DNA of 5,945 nucleotides from NCBI GenBank assembly GCA_030049455.1, contig JASIKV010000535.1, positions 1 to 5,945 of the forward strand. The letters are read 5' to 3'. Below are positions 5,319-5,945 of this stretch, piece by piece. The notes beneath the pieces are model-generated. The model was not told where the DNA came from, made no database searches, and saw only the letters and a list, made by a program, of their open reading frames with translations. Within the stretch, counting starts at the first letter, position 1. Each line of letters starts with the position of its first letter. Both the position numbers and the translations under genes were made by a program. Source of the DNA: Terriglobia bacterium. Lineage in GTDB: Bacteria; Acidobacteriota; Terriglobia; UBA7540.

Positions 5319-5945
5319 GGACAAAACTGCCGCAGATCAAAATTCCAGCCGCTCGGAACGCAGGGCAACGTTGCCTGCGCAGCCGCTTCAGTCGAGCCCA
5401 GAAAAGCGTTTTCGATCCCCGCTCGCCGCGATGGCGGCAGCGTTTGCTTTTGGGATTGCGTGGGCGCCGTGCATTCCAGCCGCAAAGGGGATTCTGTGGT
5501 TTCTTCCAGGCGCAGCCGCGTGCCTTTTGCCGGGATTGCTTTTGCTCCGCGCCGGATGGGACCGATGTGCGGTGGGGCTGGTGCTGGCGAGCATGGTGTT
5601 GGCAGGCGTGGCAGACTCGAAGTGCTGGGAGCTGCGGTTTCCCTTGAATGACATTCGGTATGTGGAATCGCGTGGCGCGGGCTTGCAGGGCTCCGTGCGG
5701 CTCGAGGGCCAGGTTATTTCCACACCTTACCGGTCAGGTTACGGATTGCAATTTGATGTGGAAGCCCGCAACGTCGAATCCCGAGGTCAAGCCTTTCCTG
5801 TAACTGGAAGGGTTCGCCTGCGAGTAGAAGGTTCGGAAGTCATTGATCGATCCGGCAACCCTCAGCCCATTCGCTATGGCGACCAAATTCGAGCCACCGT
5901 GCGTCTCCGCCGGCCGCAGATCTACCAAAATCCCGGCGGCTTTGA
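5317..5945 (+). CDS. comEC: ComEC/Rec2-family DNA-uptake channel, 3' end missing
   Basis: ComEC is the inner-membrane channel that passes single-stranded DNA into the cytoplasm during natural transformation. The frame from ATG 5317 stays open to the window edge: 209 codons plus two bases, of a family usually about 700-850 residues. A polar N-terminal tail of about 33 residues precedes three hydrophobic segments (about 35-53, 58-77, 82-98), then a beta-rich soluble region (GSVRLEGQVIS at 125-135, GRVRLRV 164-170, YGDQIRATVRLRRP 187-200) ending QNPGGF at the edge. That layout and the NPGxFD-type ending match the DUF4131/N-terminal region of ComEC; the competence and metallo-beta-lactamase-like domains would lie outside. 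No ATG, GTG or TTG precedes 5317 in this frame after the stop at 5245-5247, and there is no clear ribosome site. TTG 5371 (AGGG five bases upstream) and ATG 5431 are alternative starts. Single-gene comEC occurs in many non-competent bacteria, so competence is not implied. Confidence 0.88.
   Translation, partial: MDKTAADQNSSRSERRATLPAQPLQSSPEKRFRSPLAAMAAAFAFGIAWAPCIPAAKGILWFLPGAAACLLPGLLLLRAGWDRCAVGLVLASMVLAGVADSKCWELRFPLNDIRYVESRGAGLQGSVRLEGQVISTPYRSGYGLQFDVEARNVESRGQAFPVTGRVRLRVEGSEVIDRSGNPQPIRYGDQIRATVRLRRPQIYQNPGGF

Noticed and set aside
5303..5723. Short open frames on both strands at the right end (63-114 codons)
   Set aside because: They overlap the ComEC frame, which has clear transmembrane segments and the NPGxF ending; the others are Arg/Trp/Gly-rich shadows.
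1..5945. CRISPR array, tRNA or rRNA gene, riboswitch, insertion sequence or defence cassette
   Set aside because: I saw no regularly spaced repeats, no tRNA-like arms, no recognisable riboswitch core, no transposase or terminal inverted repeats, and no defence-type genes; almost all of the window is explained by housekeeping genes.

Overview
The window is a compact, GC-rich (roughly 60%) stretch of bacterial chromosome with every recognisable gene on the + strand. The proteins read like those of an Acidobacteriota member: an unassigned protein opening with ENYFNYFTEIEE resembles hypotheticals I associate with that phylum, and the gene set and start-codon use (three consecutive GTG starts) fit. 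This is a judgement from remembered sequence character, not from a search.

Layout: 1-636 is the C-terminal three quarters of nadC (quinolinate phosphoribosyltransferase, NAD synthesis), which enters from the left edge. 643-1635 is birA (biotin-protein ligase with a DNA-binding domain), almost abutting nadC. After a 112-bp gap comes coaX (type III pantothenate kinase, CoA synthesis; 1748-2548). Ten bases later is a helical protein of unknown function (2559-3275). After a 69-bp gap comes a small exported protein of unknown function (3345-3890). Three bases after it starts an RlmD/RumA-type 23S rRNA m5U methyltransferase with an Fe-S cluster motif (3894-5168). A 148-bp gap follows, and then the N-terminal 209 codons of comEC, the DNA-uptake channel, which runs off the right edge.

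How the genes fit together: nadC, birA and coaX serve three cofactors (NAD, biotin, CoA) and look like one housekeeping group; the CoA and biotin steps both feed acyl-CoA carboxylase and fatty-acid chemistry. The two unknown genes and the rRNA methyltransferase are tightly packed behind them, so co-transcription is likely. Promoter-like -10 elements lie ahead of coaX, the exported protein and comEC, so the row may be split into two or three transcription units.

I see no mobile element, CRISPR array, tRNA, rRNA, phage gene or defence cassette. This is essentially a core chromosomal region. The points most worth a second look are the two unassigned genes, a similar arrangement of short motifs in the leaders of coaX and the exported protein, and a conflict between a good -10 element and the apparent comEC start codon. 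No gene-free stretch exceeds 150 bases.
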